A DNA stretch of 64,000 bases, from NCBI GenBank assembly GCA_964036665.1, contig OZ038529.1, forward strand, positions 9,036,501-9,100,500, in the 5' to 3' direction. The DNA is from Gordius sp. MW1 (Eukaryota; Nematomorpha; Gordioida; Gordea; Gordiidae). The notes under the pieces are model-generated. The model was not told the DNA's origin and did not search any database. It saw only the letters and a program-made list of their open reading frames with translations. A program made the translations under genes and the position numbers. Positions 22,650 through 33,871 of the stretch are shown piece by piece (within the stretch, counting starts at the first letter, position 1; the number at the start of each line of letters is the position of its first letter).

Positions 22650-24880
22650 TTAAATACTATGCAATTTATGGGCTCGTTTTGATTTTTCGTTGTCCGTTGT
22701 CCGTTGTCCGTTACCCTTCACTGTTTTTTATCGAATTTTTAAATTAATACATAAGAGGTGCCCCACCCCTCATCTCTATCTCCCTCGCTGTGTTAGAATT
22801 ACCCCTGGCCGCCCTGAGCACCTACGGGGAAAGTTTCGAGCGAATCGGGCCGGTAGTTTCAGAATTTAGCCCTTTTTTATACTAAAAGAAATTAGGATCC
22901 TGCAAGAGCTATTACTTTAAATTTTATTTATTTAATTTAAATAGTTTGTTAAACCCCAATAATACTGTATACTGTAACATTGATAATATGACTTTTTGGC
23001 CGTCCGCTGGCTACTGACCAATGAAAAAAATGATCTTGTCTTGCACCGATTGTCTTGTCACGTTGTTTACTTTTAATTTTTGTTAATTTAACTAGTTTTT
23101 GGGTTCGAATCCAGGAGTTTTAATTGCTATGCAATTTATGGGCTCGTTTTTTGGTTGTCCGTTGTCTACCCTCCCTATCTATTTGCATTGGGTATATTAG
23201 GTTATCGATTTTTTAAATTAATGCATGAGAAAGAGGTGCCCCACCCCTCATCTCTCTCTCCCTCGCTGTGTTATTTTTTAAATTAATGCATAAGTGGTGC
23301 CCCACCCCTCATCTTTATCTCCCTCGCTTTCGGGCGGGGTCGGGTTTTAATTGCTACGTTAAATTATTATATAATAAACATAAATAAAAGTTGTTTACTT
23401 TTAATTGCTATGCAATTTAACTAATTTTTGGGTTAGAATCTCGGAGTTTTTTTTGACTCTTAATTGTTCTTGTTACTACCATTGATCATAAGACTTTTTG
23501 GCCGTCCGCTGGCTGCTGACCAATGAAAAAAATGACCATTGGCCAAAATGTGAATCCGAGTTTATTTTTTCGTTTTTTTTTGACTATTATGATTGTTCCT
23601 GTTACTACCATTGCTATTATGACTTTTTGGCCGTCCGCTGGCTCCTGACCGATGGAAAAAATGACCATTGGCTAAAATGTGTATCGAAATTATTTTTTTC
23701 GTTTTTTTTTGACTATTATGATTGTTCCTGTTCCTACCATTGCTATTATGACTTTTTGGCCGTTTGCTGGCTGCTGACCAATGGAATAAAATGACCATTG
23801 GCCGGAATGTGATTCGAAAACTTTTTTTTCGTTTTTTTTTTACTATTATGAATTTATATCCACTTTTACCGTGTCCTGGCTGCTGACCAATGGAAAAAAA
23901 TGACCATTGGCCAAAATGTGATTTGAAAATTTTTTTTTCGTTTTTTTTACTTTTATGAATTTATATCCACTTTTACCGTGTGCTGGCTGCTGACCAATGG
24001 AAAAAAATGACCATTGGCCAAAATGTTAATCAAAAAAAAAATTTTCCTTATTTTTGGCTCTTATATATTAATAGACTGTCTCTTGGTACTGACCAATAAA
24101 AAAAATGACCACTGGCCAAAGTGTGAATCGTAAAATTTTTTTTTCATTTTTTTGACTCTTATGTATTTATATCGACTTTTAACGTGTCCTGGCTGCAGAC
24201 CAATGGAAAAAAATGACCATTGGCCAAATTGTTAATCGAATTTTTTTTTTGTTATTTTTGGCTCTTGTATATTAATAGACTGTCTCTTTTTATATTATAT
24301 ATGCATGAGCATAGGCCAAATTATAATAATTTTTACGAAATTTACAAATTTTGGGAGTTTCTATGCCACATATATATGAGAGGCCTACTATATTTAAAGG
24401 GAAAAAGATTAAATTAATATTTACCTCTTCTTACGTGTTCCTAAAAGCTATTTTACCCATGGCCACCCTGGGCACCTACGGGTAAAGTTTCGAGCGAATC
24501 GGGCGGGTAGTTTCAGAATTTAGCCCTTTTTTAAAACTAAAAGGAATTTTTTTTTAATTTTTTTTTTTTAATTAAATTAATATTTTGTTCTTGTTAATAC
24601 CATTTGACTGTCTGCTAACCATTAGAAAATATCACCACTGGCCAAAGTGATAGAATATTTGTATAAATAATTAATTAATCATTAGGCATTTAATACCCTA
24701 TAGGCATTCTCGCCCCTTCCCACCTTTCTCGCCCATAAATTGCATAGCAAATATGATACATTTATACAGAGTATAGATAAGTCGTCCCCCCTTCCCTTTC
24801 CCTCCTCCCCTTCCCCTCCTCCCCTTCCCCATCCCCTTCCCTTCTCCCCCTTCCCACGAGGGCCGAAGGCCCGAGTTTAT
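22650..24880. mobile_element. Helentron-like non-autonomous element, copy A
   Basis: It begins near CTATGCAATTTATGGGCTCG (about 22659). Close to the other end is the inverted word GCCCATAAATTGCATAGCAA (about 24732-24751), then a C/T-rich tract and the 3' hairpin GGGCCGAAGGCCCGAG (24860-24875). The centre is a tandem array with a unit of about 115-130 bases: GACCAATG, A-run, TGACCATTGGCCA, T-run, GACTTTTTGGCCGTCCGCTGG. Asymmetric subterminal inverted repeats, a 3' hairpin and an internal minisatellite are the marks of non-autonomous Helentrons (HINEs). Long frames here are repeat artefacts. Copies B and C lie at 35215-37113 and 55004-57244. Confidence 0.68.
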
Positions 24881-25126
24881 TATTTTCGTTTTTCTCTTAC
24901 AAAAAAAAATTTATTCTACGAAAATGTAACCATACAAAAGGAAAAATTAATAAATATTATTTCGCGGTAACGACGCGCGGACGCGTACCATTATAATATA
25001 TATTATTCGTTCGCTAGGTGATTATCGATCATAATTCTAAATAAATTAGTTAGAACTTTCTAATGCAATTATATTTCACTTTAATAAATCCTTTTTTTTG
25101 TTCAATGATGATTTATGGATTTATTA

Positions 25127-25900
25127 GTGGCGCCGGAGCAGAAGTAATCGAACCACTTCGCCTCACAAGAGGAAATGAAATAATTAATACGGATTCAACC
25201 CTCAGAAGGCAAATTCCCATCCTGATTCCGAGTGTCAACCCTCAAAAAACAAATACCCATCCTGATTCCGAGTGTCAACCAAGCAAATACCCCAAAATCA
25301 TCTAAGAGTACAAGGAAAAATTCTCAATTGTCTGGAAACAAAATATAAGATTCTATGAACGGAAGAAAAATTCCTCCAAATTCCGAAAAATTGGTAGACT
25401 AGCAAATACCCATCCATTATACAATAATCATATTCAAAAAACAGTCCTCTTATTAACAAATAGACGAAGGAAGAAGAAATTCCTCAATGGAATTCGGCAA
25501 ATTCAGTAAACAAAAAGATAAAATGTAACCCACTTGAATTATTTACATACTATGATTTTCTTTTAACATTATTGCTCTAGTTGTAATAGATTAAAACATA
25601 TGTTTACGAAAAATTGTTAGTAAACCCTCATCGCGTTCCCCTTTCTCTTATTCATAATTTTACTTAACATTTTTTTTGTTACTAGGGTTATTGGCGGTTT
25701 GCGCATGATAGATAGAATTAGGAAGGGGTGGCGAGAAAGAGAAAAATGATGATTTGTAGAATGACAATTTAAAGTATAGGTATAGGATAATTGGGATAAT
25801 TTAGTATGATTAATTATAATTTTGGTTGCGACTGTTGCTCGGTGCGCCAGAGCTGGGACAGAAAGTCCGCTAGCCATGACGTACCCTTTTTCTCGCTGAT
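25127..25900 (+). other. Leader of the LTR element
   Basis: Starts with the primer-binding-like TGGCGCCGGAGCAG. The phrase CCATCCTGATTCCGAGTGTC is repeated at about 25216 and 25257. No protein domain is visible. The boundary with the following LINE is not sharp. Confidence 0.5.
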
Positions 25901-28900
25901 TCACAGTGCGGGATTTCTTCGATTAGATCCACAGTCCATGAATTAGTCGATCCGAGGGCAAAGGTCATAAACTGGCACTAGATGTCAGACGATAAATTAT
26001 ATTAATGGGCTAGATTTCAGGAAATGTTTGAAAGAATATGTTGGTTATACAACAACATGGCAGCTTCAAATACGAACTCATACCTGAATGCTAGGGCGTC
26101 CTCCCCAAACGACGCGCATTGCATCATCCGCCCGTGCAATGTGAAAAGTATACAAGGGTTACCGCCTCTCTCACAACGAAGGCGGTTAAGGAATCTAGTT
26201 GTCGAACGGACAAGAGTGGCCAGCTGGAATGTGGGCACGCTGACGGGGAAGAGCATCGAGGTTGCGCAGATGCTAAAAAGGCGAAGGATACACATAGCGT
26301 GTCTACAAGAAACGCGGTGGCATGGAACAAAAGCCAGGGAGCTAGGAGATGGTTACAAGCTATACTACTCGGGTTCCCCATCACGGAAGAACGGGGTCGG
26401 TATAGTGCTTAGCGATTCCTTTAAGGACAAGGTAGTCGAAGTCAAACGATGCTCGGATAGATTGATGTGCATAAAACTGGCGGATCAAGGCGGTCTTGTC
26501 AATGTTATTTGTGCGTATTCGCACCAGGTTGGATGTTCCGAAAATGAGGACGAATTCTATAAGAAGCTCGAAAAAGAAATACGCTACGTGAAGCCTGACG
26601 AGAATCTCATCATCGGAGCAGACTTTAATGGGCACGTTGGGAAAGAAAGGGGCGTGTACGAACGAAATCACGGCGGGCATGGCTATGGGGTGAAGAATGA
26701 AGAGGGAGAGAAGTTTCTACAGATGGCGCAAGCTTACGATATGGCCATTGTGAATACCTTCTTTCAGAAGCGTACCGAACATTTAGCGACGTACAGCAGT
26801 GGGGATCACCTTACACAGGTCGACTACATCCTAGTGAAGCGCAAAAATTTGTGGCAAGTTAAAGATTGCAAGGTTATACCGGGGGAAGAAATCGCCAAAC
26901 AAAATCGGCCAGTTTGTCCTCGATATAGCAAGAAAGATTTATCCCGAAAGGAGGAAAGTCTACACGCCAAGGACAAAGTACGAAAAGCTTAAGGATGATC
27001 GTGCAAATGAAATGTTTCACGCTCGAGCAACTCCGCTCTTGAAGGTTGCAGGCTTGGGGGGCGACATTAACAAAAGGTGGGACACCGTTGCAAATGTTCT
27101 AAAGGAAACAGCCTTTCAAATCTTGGGACGAACTAAGGGCAGCAGAGCTCACAAGAGTGAACTATGGTGGTGGAATGACTCGGTCAAAAGGGCTATAGAA
27201 AAAAAGAAGGCGTTGTACCTACGATGGTACAAAACGAAGAAAGGAGAAGACTACGTGGATCGTGAAGCGAAACGCAAAGCTAAGATAGCGGTTGCGATAG
27301 CGAAGAACGAGGCTTACACCGAGATGGCAAACAACCTCGATACCAAGGGCGGCGACATAGTCATGTATAAACTCGCAAAGATTAGGGAGAAAAAAAGTCG
27401 AGATCTCGGGACACTGAAAGTCATTAAAAGCGAAGAGGGACGAACGTTGTGCAAACCGAAGGAAGTCATCAAAAGATGGAAAGATTATTTCCAAAATATG
27501 ATGAATAAAACGAATGATAGAAGACCGCTAGAGAGGGTGGAACCGAACTCGAACTTAATTTTACCATTGCAGGCTTATGAAGGAGAGCAACTAACGAAGA
27601 TGCGGAAAGGGAAAGCGCTAGGTCCCGATGATTTACCGATCGAAGCTTGGCTTGGGTGCAAAGGAGAAGGAATCGATATAATGACAGGCTTATTTAACGC
27701 TATGCTGTATGAGAGTCGTATCCATGACCAATAGAGGGAAAGTACGATCATACCCATATACAAAGGCAAAGGAGACGCGCAGGAATGTGGCAACTTTAGA
27801 GGTATCAAGTTGACCTGCCACTCACTAAAACTACTAGAAAGGGTGCTAGTAAAAAAGGCTCAATGACGAAGTTTGTCTCTCGCCCAATCAGTTTGGATTC
27901 GTGGCCGGTAAATCAACGATGGATCCAATCTTTGCGTTGAAGCAGACGATGGAAAAATATGGCGACATAAGAAAGAACTTACACATGGTCTTCATCGATT
28001 TAGAAAAGGCCTACGATACGGTTCCGAGAGACTTAATATGGTGGTCCCTTAGAGCCAGAAATATACCCGAAGGATATGTTCGACTTATCAAGGAAATGTA
28101 TAATGGCGCGGTTGCATCTGTTAGGACTACCGTAGGAGAAACGAAACCCTTCCGAATAATGATTGGACTACATCAAGGGTCAGCGTTAAGCCCATTCTTT
28201 TTTAATCTAATTATGGATACAATAACAAAGGACTTGCACAAGCCAGCCCCTTGGAATATGCTATATGCCGATGATATTGTCCTATGCGATGAAACAAGAG
28301 AAGGGGTTTTTCATCAGGCGAAAAAATGGTCAGAACGTTTTTCGGATTTCGGGTTAAAGGTCAGCGAGAAGAAAACGGTTTACATGCAAACGATGGGCGT
28401 TAGTCCGCAAATGCACAAAAATGACGGTCCAATGTACACGGAGGTTGATAAGTTCACATATCTTGGCTCGCTATTACATCAAGAGGGAGGATGTACCGCC
28501 GAAGTCCATTCTCAGATCAAGAAAGCATGGCTCAAGTGGCGCAGCATCTCCGGTGTCATGTGTGACAAAAAGATATCAATTTGGTTGAAAAGCAAGGCGT
28601 ACAAAACCATCGTGCGACCGGTCTTGCTTTACGGGAGCGAAACATGGGGTGTAACCACCGCGGAGGAGAAACTCTTGCAAGTCACGGAAATGAGAATGGT
28701 GCGATGGAGCTTAGGCTACACCAAGCTGGATCGCATGACGAACGAATCTTTGAGGACAAAGATGGGTATACAAGCGACGAAGGACTTCTTAAGAGAAAAT
28801 CGACTGCGGTGGTACGGCCATGTATTACGAAGAGACGAGGACGATGTCACACGGCGAACGCTGGAGATGGACGTGCCTGGAAGAGAAGGAAGGGGCAGAC

Positions 28901-29165
28901 CACGTGCCACCTGGAAACGACTGGTCGAAAAGGATATGGACGTCAAACAGATGGAAATTGGCATGGCATGTACGCGACTCAGATGGAAGAGGCTGCTGAA
29001 AACTTACCCCACGTCTGTGGGATTTTCAACATGATAAAGAAGAAGACTTATACCTATGGTTTAATTAGACTTTGTTTAAAATTGATCAGGTAAATCGCCA
29101 CCTTGACCTAAGTCCGCCTCGGATTTTAAACGGCTTTTAACAACCCATACCTTTACTTCTCGTTA
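25900..29165 (+). mobile_element. RTE/BovB-type LINE, nearly complete but inactivated
   Basis: One plus-strand coding region contains an AP endonuclease followed by a reverse transcriptase, the layout of RTE-clade LINEs. It sits between the leader and the polypurine-like tract of the LTR element. Its 5' edge (about 25850-25950) and 3' edge (about 29035-29165) are approximate, as no target duplication was found. Two older 3' remnants of the same family lie at 44715-45135 and 45280-45585. Confidence 0.75.
26024..29034 (+). pseudogene. LINE endonuclease-reverse transcriptase reading frame, broken
   Basis: Endonuclease: VASWNVGTLTGK, CLQETRW, GADFNGHVG and VDYILVKR, the metal-binding and catalytic stations of AP endonucleases. 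After NRP (about 26905) the frame shifts and continues as QFVLDIARKIYPERR. The next stretch (27012-27734) covers the linker and early RT. At 27732 a TAG replaces the Trp usual in WRESTIIPIYKGKG. A second shift near 27865 leads to the stretch 27901-29034 with GKSTMDP, FIDLEKAYDTVPR, LHQGSALSP, the catalytic YADD and the C-terminal LRWYGHVLRR. So about two frameshifts and one stop break an otherwise well kept protein, which points to a fairly young dead copy. Confidence 0.85.
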
Positions 29166-29572
29166 AAGGGGGAGGTGTGGTGTTCACCCAAACCTAACCA
29201 TACAAAAGGAAAAATTAATAAATATTATTTCGCGGTAACGACGCGCGGACGCGTACCATTATAATATATATTAATCGTTCGCTAGGTCAGTGGTTCTTAA
29301 CCTTTTTATACATGCGACCCCCCAAATATTTTATAATTTTTTTGCGACCCCCCCATTTTTTTTATAATAATTTATATTTGTTAAATTATCTATTATATGA
29401 TTTTTTATTATTGTTTCATTTTATTAAATAATAAACATAAAACACAACTTTATTATTTCATTATCTATTTAAAATTTAAATAGATAATGAAATAATATCA
29501 ACATAAAAACTTCATAATTAAACATAAAAACAATTCATTTATAATAAAAAGGATATGCATTCGGAAATATAT

Positions 29573-31513
29573 TTAATGAGATTTCTGCTGCTGAACATCA
29601 TCAACCAATTTGTTAATTCTTGGTTCAATTGATTGTAATGCTATCCTCATGCAGGAATCTAGTCGCAATCGATTGCGTTTTTTAGTTTTTATATCCACCA
29701 TAGTTGAGAAACCTTTTTCACACAAATATGTACTAGCGAAAGGCAGCAAATTTTGCATTGCTGCTGAAAATAATGGAGGATATTCTGCACGAATTTGTAT
29801 CCAAACTTGCGCCAAACTTTTAGTTTTAAACAAAGATTTTAAATTACAATCATTTATTAATTCTAATAATGAATCTTCATCATCTGATGATAAATTGGTA
29901 TTTTTATAATTGTTGTATGGATCTTGAATCCAGAGTTTTGTAATGTGACCTTCATCATTAGGGAAATATTTTTCAAATTTATCAATTAATTTTAAAATAT
30001 GACATTTAATCAAGTAATTTACATTTTCTTTCTCGAATTGAAATTTTGAATCAGAGATTAGTTGTGAATAGAATGGAAACATTTCATATATATTTGAGTC
30101 TATTCTTTGAATCCATCTTTGTAATTTCATTTTCATAGCCTCAATTTTGTTATGCATAGTAAAAATATCAGATTTAGGTCCTTGCATAGATATATTCAAC
30201 TGATTTAGAATTGTAAAAATATCCGCTAGATATGACAATTTAGCGACCCAATTATTGTCATCAAAATAGCTTGATAGGCTGGAGTTTTTATCATTTAAAA
30301 AAAGTTCAACTTCCAGTCTCAATTCAAATAAACGAGTTAAGATTTTTCCTCGTGATAGCCATCTCACTTCTGTGTGAAATAAAAGAGAACTATTATCTGC
30401 GCCAACTTCTTCACAAAAAATTGAAAATAATCTTGACTTTAGTGAACTTCCTTTTATGAAATTTATAATCTTTACTGAAATTATCAAAACTTCATTCAAT
30501 TCTTCACTCATTTCCTTGGAGGCTAATTGTTCCCTATGAATAAAACAATGAGTAGTTGTTATGTTTGCATGTGCAATACGTTTTATTCTTGATGTAATGC
30601 CCTTATAACAGCCAGTCATAGAGGCAGCACCATCTGTGCAAATTCCAACACAGTTTTTCCAGAGTAAGCCATTAGTATTCAGAAAGGAATCTATTTTGTT
30701 AAATATATTTTCACTTGTTGTATCTGTTTCTAAGTCTATGCAAAAGAGAAATTCTTCAGATATATCCATTTTTATAAAATCAATAAATCGAATGTATCCT
30801 AAGCAAATGCTCCTGTTAGAAACATCTGTAGATTCATCTATTTGTAATGAGAACCAAGGAGAATTTTTAATATAGCCAGTTAACTGTTCCTGAAGATCAT
30901 TAGCTATTAATAAAGTTCTATTATAAATTGCATCATTTGACAAAGGTATTTCTTTAATTTTGTTTGACACAAAGGGTTCAAATAGCTCTTTACAAATATT
31001 AAACATGGCAGGTTTTAATAATTCTTCGGCTATAGTAAATGGTTTTTTTGCTTTTGCAATGTACAAAGCTGCAATAAATGAAGCTTTTAATAAATTTTTA
31101 TTGGTAGTAGTTGTCACATTTATGAGCGTCTTTTGATTTTTTAATTCATCTCTTTTTCTTATAAAAAAATCTTCCTTTTTATTTTTATATTTATCATGGT
31201 TAAGATTTAAATGCCTCCACAATTTATTAGGTTTCATTGATTCATTAGAGAGAACTACACCACATATAACACATTGTGGTTTTGTAGTTCCTCGAACTTC
31301 TATGCTTACAAACCCATATTTAATATAATCACGATAGTATTTTCTAATTCTATTGTTACTTGATTTTATACCTTTAGTTTTAGGACTATTGGTTTTTTCC
31401 GTTTCATTTTTCGCTGTATCATCATCGGAACCTTCACTAATATTTGAAGTTCCTGGTCCGCGATTATTTAGATCAAAAAAAATTTCCAATGTTTCTTTCT
31501 GCTTTTTGCTCAT
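29573..31513 (-). CDS. hAT transposase, ZBED5-like
   Basis: 646 residues without interruption and without introns. A BED-type zinc finger lies at about residues 81-106 (CVIC ... HLNLNH). The RNase H-like catalytic stations are LQIDEST (Asp near 226) and ICTDGAASM (Asp near 294), followed by THCFIHRE near 321-328 and EVRWLSRGK. The C-terminal hAT dimerisation region includes YPPLFSAAMQNLLPFAST and CEKGFSTM near residue 600. It would cut and join the element's own termini in the nucleus. The frame is intact and the terminal repeats and target duplication are preserved, so recent activity is plausible. Domesticated ZBED5-type genes are the alternative, but the flanking TIRs and duplication argue for a plain transposon. 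Confidence 0.92.
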   Translation of the reverse strand: MSKKQKETLEIFFDLNNRGPGTSNISEGSDDDTAKNETEKTNSPKTKGIKSSNNRIRKYYRDYIKYGFVSIEVRGTTKPQCVICGVVLSNESMKPNKLWRHLNLNHDKYKNKKEDFFIRKRDELKNQKTLINVTTTTNKNLLKASFIAALYIAKAKKPFTIAEELLKPAMFNICKELFEPFVSNKIKEIPLSNDAIYNRTLLIANDLQEQLTGYIKNSPWFSLQIDESTDVSNRSICLGYIRFIDFIKMDISEEFLFCIDLETDTTSENIFNKIDSFLNTNGLLWKNCVGICTDGAASMTGCYKGITSRIKRIAHANITTTHCFIHREQLASKEMSEELNEVLIISVKIINFIKGSSLKSRLFSIFCEEVGADNSSLLFHTEVRWLSRGKILTRLFELRLEVELFLNDKNSSLSSYFDDNNWVAKLSYLADIFTILNQLNISMQGPKSDIFTMHNKIEAMKMKLQRWIQRIDSNIYEMFPFYSQLISDSKFQFEKENVNYLIKCHILKLIDKFEKYFPNDEGHITKLWIQDPYNNYKNTNLSSDDEDSLLELINDCNLKSLFKTKSLAQVWIQIRAEYPPLFSAAMQNLLPFASTYLCEKGFSTMVDIKTKKRNRLRLDSCMRIALQSIEPRINKLVDDVQQQKSH

Positions 31514-31768
31514 AATATGGAATATAATAACTATTTAAAATGAACAAACAATATAAGAAATAATGCACTATTTTGCGATCCAAAGTCTGTGGTGAGAAGT
31601 TCGCTTTATTTTTAAATTTCAGAAGTTAAATTTGTTGAATTGTAAAATTAAATGAAGATAATTATTTTAAAGATTAGAAAATGAATAAATTATGAAACAG
31701 CAAAAAAATCTACCATTCAAAAAATTATTTTCATTATAAATAATAAGTTTCACAACGTATTTTAATAG

Positions 31769-31850
31769 CAGCATGGTGTGAGTGGTTATAGCGACGTCTT
31801 GTAAATGTAAACAAACATAATGCAACGAGTTCGAATCCCAAGGTGAGTAT
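31769..31850 (+). other. tRNA-like sequence inside the hAT element
   Basis: Near the upstream end of the hAT element, opposite to its gene, lies GTGTGAGTGGTTATAG, which resembles a tRNA A box. About 50 bases on is GAGTTCGAATCCC, a good B box. No clean acceptor stem could be paired. It may be a captured tRNA or SINE fragment, or a chance match. Confidence 0.35.
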
Positions 31851-32081
31851 TTTTTCTAAAGCTTTTCTGAATATTTTTATTTTATTCTAAAAAAATTTGG
31901 CGACCCCCCGGCAAACTTCTCGCGACCCCCTTGGGGGTCGCGACCCCTAGGTTAAGAATCACTGCGCTAGGTGATTATCGATCATAATTCTAAATAAATT
32001 CGTTAGAACTTTCTAATGCAATTCTATTCTACTTTAATAAATCCTTCATGTTCAATGATGATTTATGGATTTATTAGAGTA

Positions 32082-32250
32082 TATTAATAATTATCAATTT
32101 TATTATAAAAAATACCTAAATTATAACTTTAATCCGAAATTGAATGATTAATATGCCTTTTTGTTGGGGAACATTTTATAATTTGGGGACATTTTTTAAC
32201 ATTGGGACATTCATTTTGGCAAGATGGTTTTCGGCAAATTGACGGGCCAC
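32082..32250. mobile_element. Probable right half of the split Mutator-like MITE
   Basis: Contains GGGGACATTTTTTAAC and the terminus TTTTCGGCAAATTGACGGGCCAC, close to the right end of the intact copy at 43670-43835. Together with 22349-22446 it flanks the LTR element on both sides. The left flank and right flank of this pair do not show a clear target duplication. Confidence 0.5.
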
Positions 32251-32573
32251 TTACCCAGACTAATAATGCTATCAACTGGAGAACAGCTGATAAATTTTAA
32301 ATAAAGGTGTATTCCATCATGATAGGGACGCACATCAACGAACGGAAGGCTATTTATTTTCTTAAATTTATATCAAGGTAATATCAACAAACGAAGCCGT
32401 AAACAAAGAGTAAAACATATGTAAGGTTAACAAAATTGAAACTACACACTACACTGTATTTTTAATCTTTTCTATAATTTAAGCCATATCAAACTTGACT
32501 GCTTATTATCAGCCTTAGCCTTGACTATCATTTCTTAGCTTAGTCGCCCAGTAGGTTTAAAGTTCCCTGTAAT

Positions 32574-33384
32574 TAGAGGCATGCAAAATAGATTTTTCTG
32601 AGGCCCGGCTCGAACCTGAAATTGTAGAATTCAAGCCCGGGCCCGAGATTTTTAAAATAAGGCCTAGACCCGACCCAAAATTTTAATAATTATAGAAATT
32701 TTAATGAAACTAAATTTAAAAAATTTTATTGAAAAATAAGACTTATATGATATAATTATAATTGAACTATTTTCATGCAAAAAGACACAGGCATCAAATA
32801 TGTCCGCATTTAAATCAGTTATTCGCACTTCATAAATGCGTTTTCCAATTTCTCTAAATTTCCTTTTCCCTGGACTTCTTTGCATGCTTTTGAAGAGGAG
32901 TGTTCCCTGTTAAGCATAATCAAAACTAAAATAAATTAATCTGATGAGCAAGAATTGTATTACACATTCTTGCAGTTGTAACAAAAAACAAAATCCATTT
33001 TTACCCATATTCTCATACACAATCACAAATAATAACCTTTTCAATAATTGACTCTTTCCTTTGATTTTCATTTGCAAAATTTAATTTTGAATATTTTCCG
33101 CTATTAAAAGTAGATTTCTTTTTCCTCCATACTCAATTGTTGATATATTAAAAATAGCGCCAAAGTATGAGTGTTTAACAGATTTATTACTTAACTAATT
33201 AATTTTTTATAATGTGAGATTTGTTAAATAGAATCAAAGACTACTTAGACTATACTTCTCAATTATTCCGGGCTTACTTTTTATAATGTAGGCCCGGCCG
33301 TGCTCGGAATTTTAAAACTGCAAAATTTAAGGCCCGAGCTCGGCCCCGTTCGGGTCAGGGCTGGGCCGCCCGTGCAGGTCTCTA
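32574..33384. mobile_element. hAT-like non-autonomous element with perfect 8-bp TSD
   Basis: Termini TAGAGGCATGCA and TGCAGGTCTCTA. Flanks CCTGTAAT (32566-32573) and CCTGTAAT (33385-33392). Subterminal regions are rich in GCCCGG/GGCCCG words, a variant of the CGGGT arrays of the sister copies. The interior is AT-rich and non-coding; a 73-codon frame inside it is not supported. Length 811 bases. Confidence 0.9.
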
Positions 33385-33871
33385 CCTGTAATAAATCATC
33401 CCAAGAAAATAGAATCTTATATTCCCATCATAGCGTTTAGCCTATACCAATATTTTTTCTTCAAAAAGAAAAGTACCTTTATTAATCGAATATACGACAT
33501 AAACTAATTTAATATTACACAAATATTGGTAAGCTGGCAAGATTAATTAGAATTAGATCGCCATATAAATAAAGCATGATGTTAATCAGAATATATAAAT
33601 AGCGCGTATGTGCAACAAATGATAATTGAATATAACAAAGTAGCGAAAGCTGTAGAATGCTCGAGCACAATAGTCATTATTAGGTTTGCGATGGATAACG
33701 GGTTCACCCATCTTGAACTTTCTAATAAAAACATAGTAATATAAAAAATTATTGCCTAAAAGCTTAAAACTTTTAAAAGTGGACATACGTAAAAGAAGAT
33801 CAAGTTAATATCTTAAACTCCACTAAAAGGCCAAAGTTTCAAGACTTTTTTTAAATCATTAAAACTACTTA
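33385..33871. other. STAM 3' flank
   Basis: AT-rich. A minus-strand AATAAA (given strand TTTATT at 33478-33483) lies about 390 bases past the STAM stop codon and may end its mRNA. No other gene was seen. Confidence 0.4.

Larger units (their letters stand above)
29288..31964 (-). mobile_element. Complete-looking hAT transposon with 8-bp TSD
   Basis: The ends CAGTGGTTCTTAACCT and AGGTTAAGAATCACTG are inverted repeats with one mismatch. The flanks CGCTAGGT (29280-29287) and CGCTAGGT (31965-31972) are a perfect 8-base duplication. It interrupts the right LTR of the surrounding element, whose sequence resumes exactly after the duplication. It carries one uninterrupted transposase gene on the minus strand. 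The GGTTCTTAACCT and GCGACCCC ends are typical of Charlie/ZBED5-like hAT elements. It is the youngest insertion in this stack. Confidence 0.93.
22447..32076 (+). mobile_element. Non-autonomous LTR-retrotransposon fossil with three nested insertions
   Basis: The left LTR starts TGTGGTGTTTACCCAAACC at 22447, is opened by the Helentron-like element (about 22650-24880) and ends at 25126. The right LTR starts TGTGGTGTTCACCCAAACC at about 29173, is opened by the hAT transposon (29288-31964) and ends at 32076. The two share a block from CCATACAAAAGGAAAAATTA to GATGATTTATGGATTTATTA. The 5-base flanks GAGTA (22442-22446) and GAGTA (32077-32081) match. TGGCGCCGGAGCAG just inside the left LTR looks like a tRNA primer-binding site, and AAAGGGGGAGG just before the right LTR like a polypurine tract. 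No gag or pol was seen; the interior holds a leader and an RTE LINE. The LTRs differ by a length change and several substitutions, so it is not recent. Confidence 0.72.

Noticed and set aside
23486-23798. Frames rich in [11 protein letters not shown] / [19 protein letters not shown]
   Set aside because: They recur in each tandem unit on both strands of the Helentron-like arrays; repeat artefacts. The same applies to 35494-36367 and 55984-56569.
22980-24660. CRISPR array
   Set aside because: Regular repeats exist, but units are diverged minisatellite copies without unique spacers, in a spliced animal genome.
24857-24876. Bacterial-type terminator hairpin (GGGCC-GAA-GGCCC)
   Set aside because: It is the 3' hairpin of all three Helentron-like copies, so a transposon end rather than a transcription terminator.
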